DNA of 6,620 nucleotides from Actinomycetota bacterium (GTDB lineage: Bacteria; Actinomycetota; Acidimicrobiia; Acidimicrobiales; Ilumatobacteraceae), in the NCBI GenBank assembly GCA_005789925.1, contig SXWG01000158.1, forward strand, positions 1 to 6,620, given 5' to 3'. The position numbers were made by a program, and so were the translations under genes. The notes below the pieces were generated by a model that was not told where the DNA came from, did not search any database, and saw nothing but the letters and a program-made list of their open reading frames with translations. Each line of letters opens with the position of its first letter. Position 1 is the stretch's first letter. Shown piece after piece: positions 5,201 to 6,620 of this stretch.

Positions 5201-6620
5201 GTGCCACTCCCATCACTGCCTTGTTGGTCTCGTCCTCTGACCAACTCTTCGCGCGAGCTTGCGCCATCACTTCCATGACACGCTTGTAGTCACGTGGCAT
5301 CACCTTGCGGAAATGTCCGACTTCGACGGTCCACATCTTGAGAATTCGCTCTGCGACCGTGGAACCTGTGAAGTGTTGATGCCGCTCGATGATGACGCGT
5401 AGGTTGTCTTCTGAGACACCTTCAACGGGCTCCAAATCCACGAGTTCATAGTTCACGTTCTCTGCGAACTGTCCGTGCGGGTCATACACATATGCGACTC
5501 CACCGGACATGCCAGCGGCAAAGTTGCGCCCCGTTGGCCCGAGAACCACGACCGTTCCACCGGTCATGTATTCACATCCGTGATCCCCGACTCCCTCAAC
5601 GACGGCAGTGGCACCAGAGTTCCGCACGCAGAAGCGCTCGCCGACGATGCCGCGAAGGAAGATTTCCCCGCTCGTCGCGCCGTAACCGATCACATTTCCT
5701 GCGATGACATTGTCTTCCGCCTGGAACTGCGCACTCGGGTGCGGATGCACGACGAGACGTCCGCCTGACAAACCTTTGCCCAGATAGTCGTTGCTGTCGC
5801 CCTCAAGTCGCATCTCGATGCCGGCAGGCACGAATGCGCCGAAACTCTGGCCGGCAGAGCCAGTGAAGTGGATCTGGATCGTGCTGTCTGGCAGACCCGC
5901 TCCTCCCCATGCCTTTGTCACTTCGTGTCCGAGCATGGTGCCGACCGTGCGGTTGACGTTTCGAATCGGCAGATCGATGCGGACCGGGCGCGCATCTGCG
6001 ATCGCGTCACGAGACAATTCGATCAACTCCTTGTCGAGCGCCTCATCGAGACCGTGGTCCTGCACGGCCGAATGGTGCAACGTCTGGCCGTACGGGTTCT
6101 GTGGAACTTCCAAGATCGGAGAGATGTCGAGGCCACGAGCTTTCCAATGTTCGACCGCCGCACGCGTCTCGATCATCTCGACGTGCCCGATTGCTTCCTT
6201 GAGCGAGCGGAAACCGAGCGCAGCGAGATACTCGCGCACTTCTTCAGCGATGAACTCGAAGAAGTTCACGACGAACTCTGGCTTGCCGCTGAAGCGACTG
6301 CGAAGCACCGGGTTCTGCGTGGCGATACCCACCGGGCACGTGTCGAGGTGACACACGCGCATCATGATGCAGCCGCTAACGACCAATGGCGCGGTGGCGA
6401 AACCGAATTCTTCTGCACCGAGCAGCGCCGCAACGATGACATCACGGCCCGTCTTCAACTGTCCATCAGTCTGAACCACGATGCGGTCACGCAGTCCGTT
6501 CAACAGAAGTGTCTGTTGTGTCTCTGCAAGTCCGAGTTCCCACGGCGCACCGGCGTGCTTGAGCGAGGTCAACGGTGACGCACCGGTTCCGCCGTCATGT
6601 CCGGAGATGAGAACGACATC
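5193..6620 (-). CDS. gltB: Glutamate synthase (NADPH) large subunit, GltB, C-terminal third (5' end cut by window edge)
   Basis: GltB hydrolyses glutamine in its N-terminal domain (outside the window), channels ammonia to the FMN site and makes glutamate from 2-oxoglutarate. The window shows 475 residues of a protein that normally has about 1500. The frame is open to the right edge and begins with SGHDGGTGASP, part of the FMN-domain core, so the TTG at 6572 is not a real start. Counted from the edge, KHAGAPWELGLAETQ follows near 21-35, then the [3Fe-4S] ligands C84, C90 and C95 (CIMMRVCHLDTCPVG, spaced C-x5-C-x4-C as in known GltB). The C-terminal right-handed beta-helix domain spans about 220-390, with Gly repeats such as GSAGQSFGAF, GKGLSGGRLVV and GMSGGVAYVYD. 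The tail (MPRDYKRVMEVM, SWSEDE) is also typical. The gene runs into gltD with an 8-base overlap. Confidence 0.98.
   Translation of the reverse strand, partial: DVVLISGHDGGTGASPLTSLKHAGAPWELGLAETQQTLLLNGLRDRIVVQTDGQLKTGRDVIVAALLGAEEFGFATAPLVVSGCIMMRVCHLDTCPVGIATQNPVLRSRFSGKPEFVVNFFEFIAEEVREYLAALGFRSLKEAIGHVEMIETRAAVEHWKARGLDISPILEVPQNPYGQTLHHSAVQDHGLDEALDKELIELSRDAIADARPVRIDLPIRNVNRTVGTMLGHEVTKAWGGAGLPDSTIQIHFTGSAGQSFGAFVPAGIEMRLEGDSNDYLGKGLSGGRLVVHPHPSAQFQAEDNVIAGNVIGYGATSGEIFLRGIVGERFCVRNSGATAVVEGVGDHGCEYMTGGTVVVLGPTGRNFAAGMSGGVAYVYDPHGQFAENVNYELVDLEPVEGVSEDNLRVIIERHQHFTGSTVAERILKMWTVEVGHFRKVMPRDYKRVMEVMAQARAKSWSEDETNKAVMGVAHG
5201..5211 (-). promoter_or_regulatory. Ribosome binding site of gltD inside the gltB end
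   Basis: On the minus strand GGGAG (5211 down to 5207) stands 6 bases ahead of the gltD ATG at 5200. Together with the overlap ATGGGTGA, where the gltB TGA lies within the first codons of gltD, it fixes the gltD start and suggests coupled translation of the two subunits. Confidence 0.75.

Noticed and set aside
5868..6578. A 236-codon open frame on the plus strand opposite gltB
   Set aside because: It lies wholly antisense to well-conserved gltB, and its translation is rich in Arg, His and Asp with no recognisable domain. It is a shadow of gltB codon use.
1..6620. Mobile element, CRISPR array, toxin-antitoxin pair, riboswitch or tRNA
   Set aside because: No long repeats, transposase motifs, direct repeat arrays, tRNA-like fold or small paired genes were seen. 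All the long stretches are accounted for by housekeeping genes.

Overview
The window reads as a compact stretch of ordinary chromosome from a moderately GC-rich actinobacterium. The wording of the glutamate synthase, MurF and Ddl proteins is of actinobacterial type, and the class Acidimicrobiia is my best guess. That placement is inferred from protein style and was not tested. Six protein genes fill almost everything; only about 120 bases in total lie between genes. No RNA gene, insertion sequence, CRISPR array, prophage or other sign of gene transfer is visible, and no frameshift or broken gene was found.

Layout from left to right. (1) The C-terminal half of a major facilitator superfamily transporter (+), cut by the left edge. 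(2) murF (-), converging on the transporter with a 13-base overlap of the two gene ends. (3) ddl (+), divergent from murF across a gap of only 34 bases. (4) A two-LysM-domain lipoprotein gene (-), whose end lies 12 bases from the end of ddl. (5) gltD (-) and (6) gltB (-), cut by the right edge; gltB and gltD overlap by 8 bases and form an operon transcribed leftward.

Function. Ddl makes D-alanyl-D-alanine and MurF joins that dipeptide to the UDP-MurNAc-tripeptide, so the divergent pair covers two consecutive steps of peptidoglycan precursor synthesis. The LysM lipoprotein probably binds peptidoglycan from the outer face of the membrane, so genes 2 to 4 share a cell-wall theme. GltB and GltD form NADPH-dependent glutamate synthase, which makes glutamate from glutamine and 2-oxoglutarate in ammonium assimilation.

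What deserves a second look is at the gene starts. In the 34-base murF/ddl gap each gene has a TAnnnT hexamer exactly 7 bases before its ATG. This suggests two back-to-back leaderless promoters, each with its -35 region lying on the other gene's start. The LysM gene start is framed by a perfect 8+8 base inverted repeat, also with a TAnnnT hexamer just upstream. I saw no undescribed multi-gene system here.
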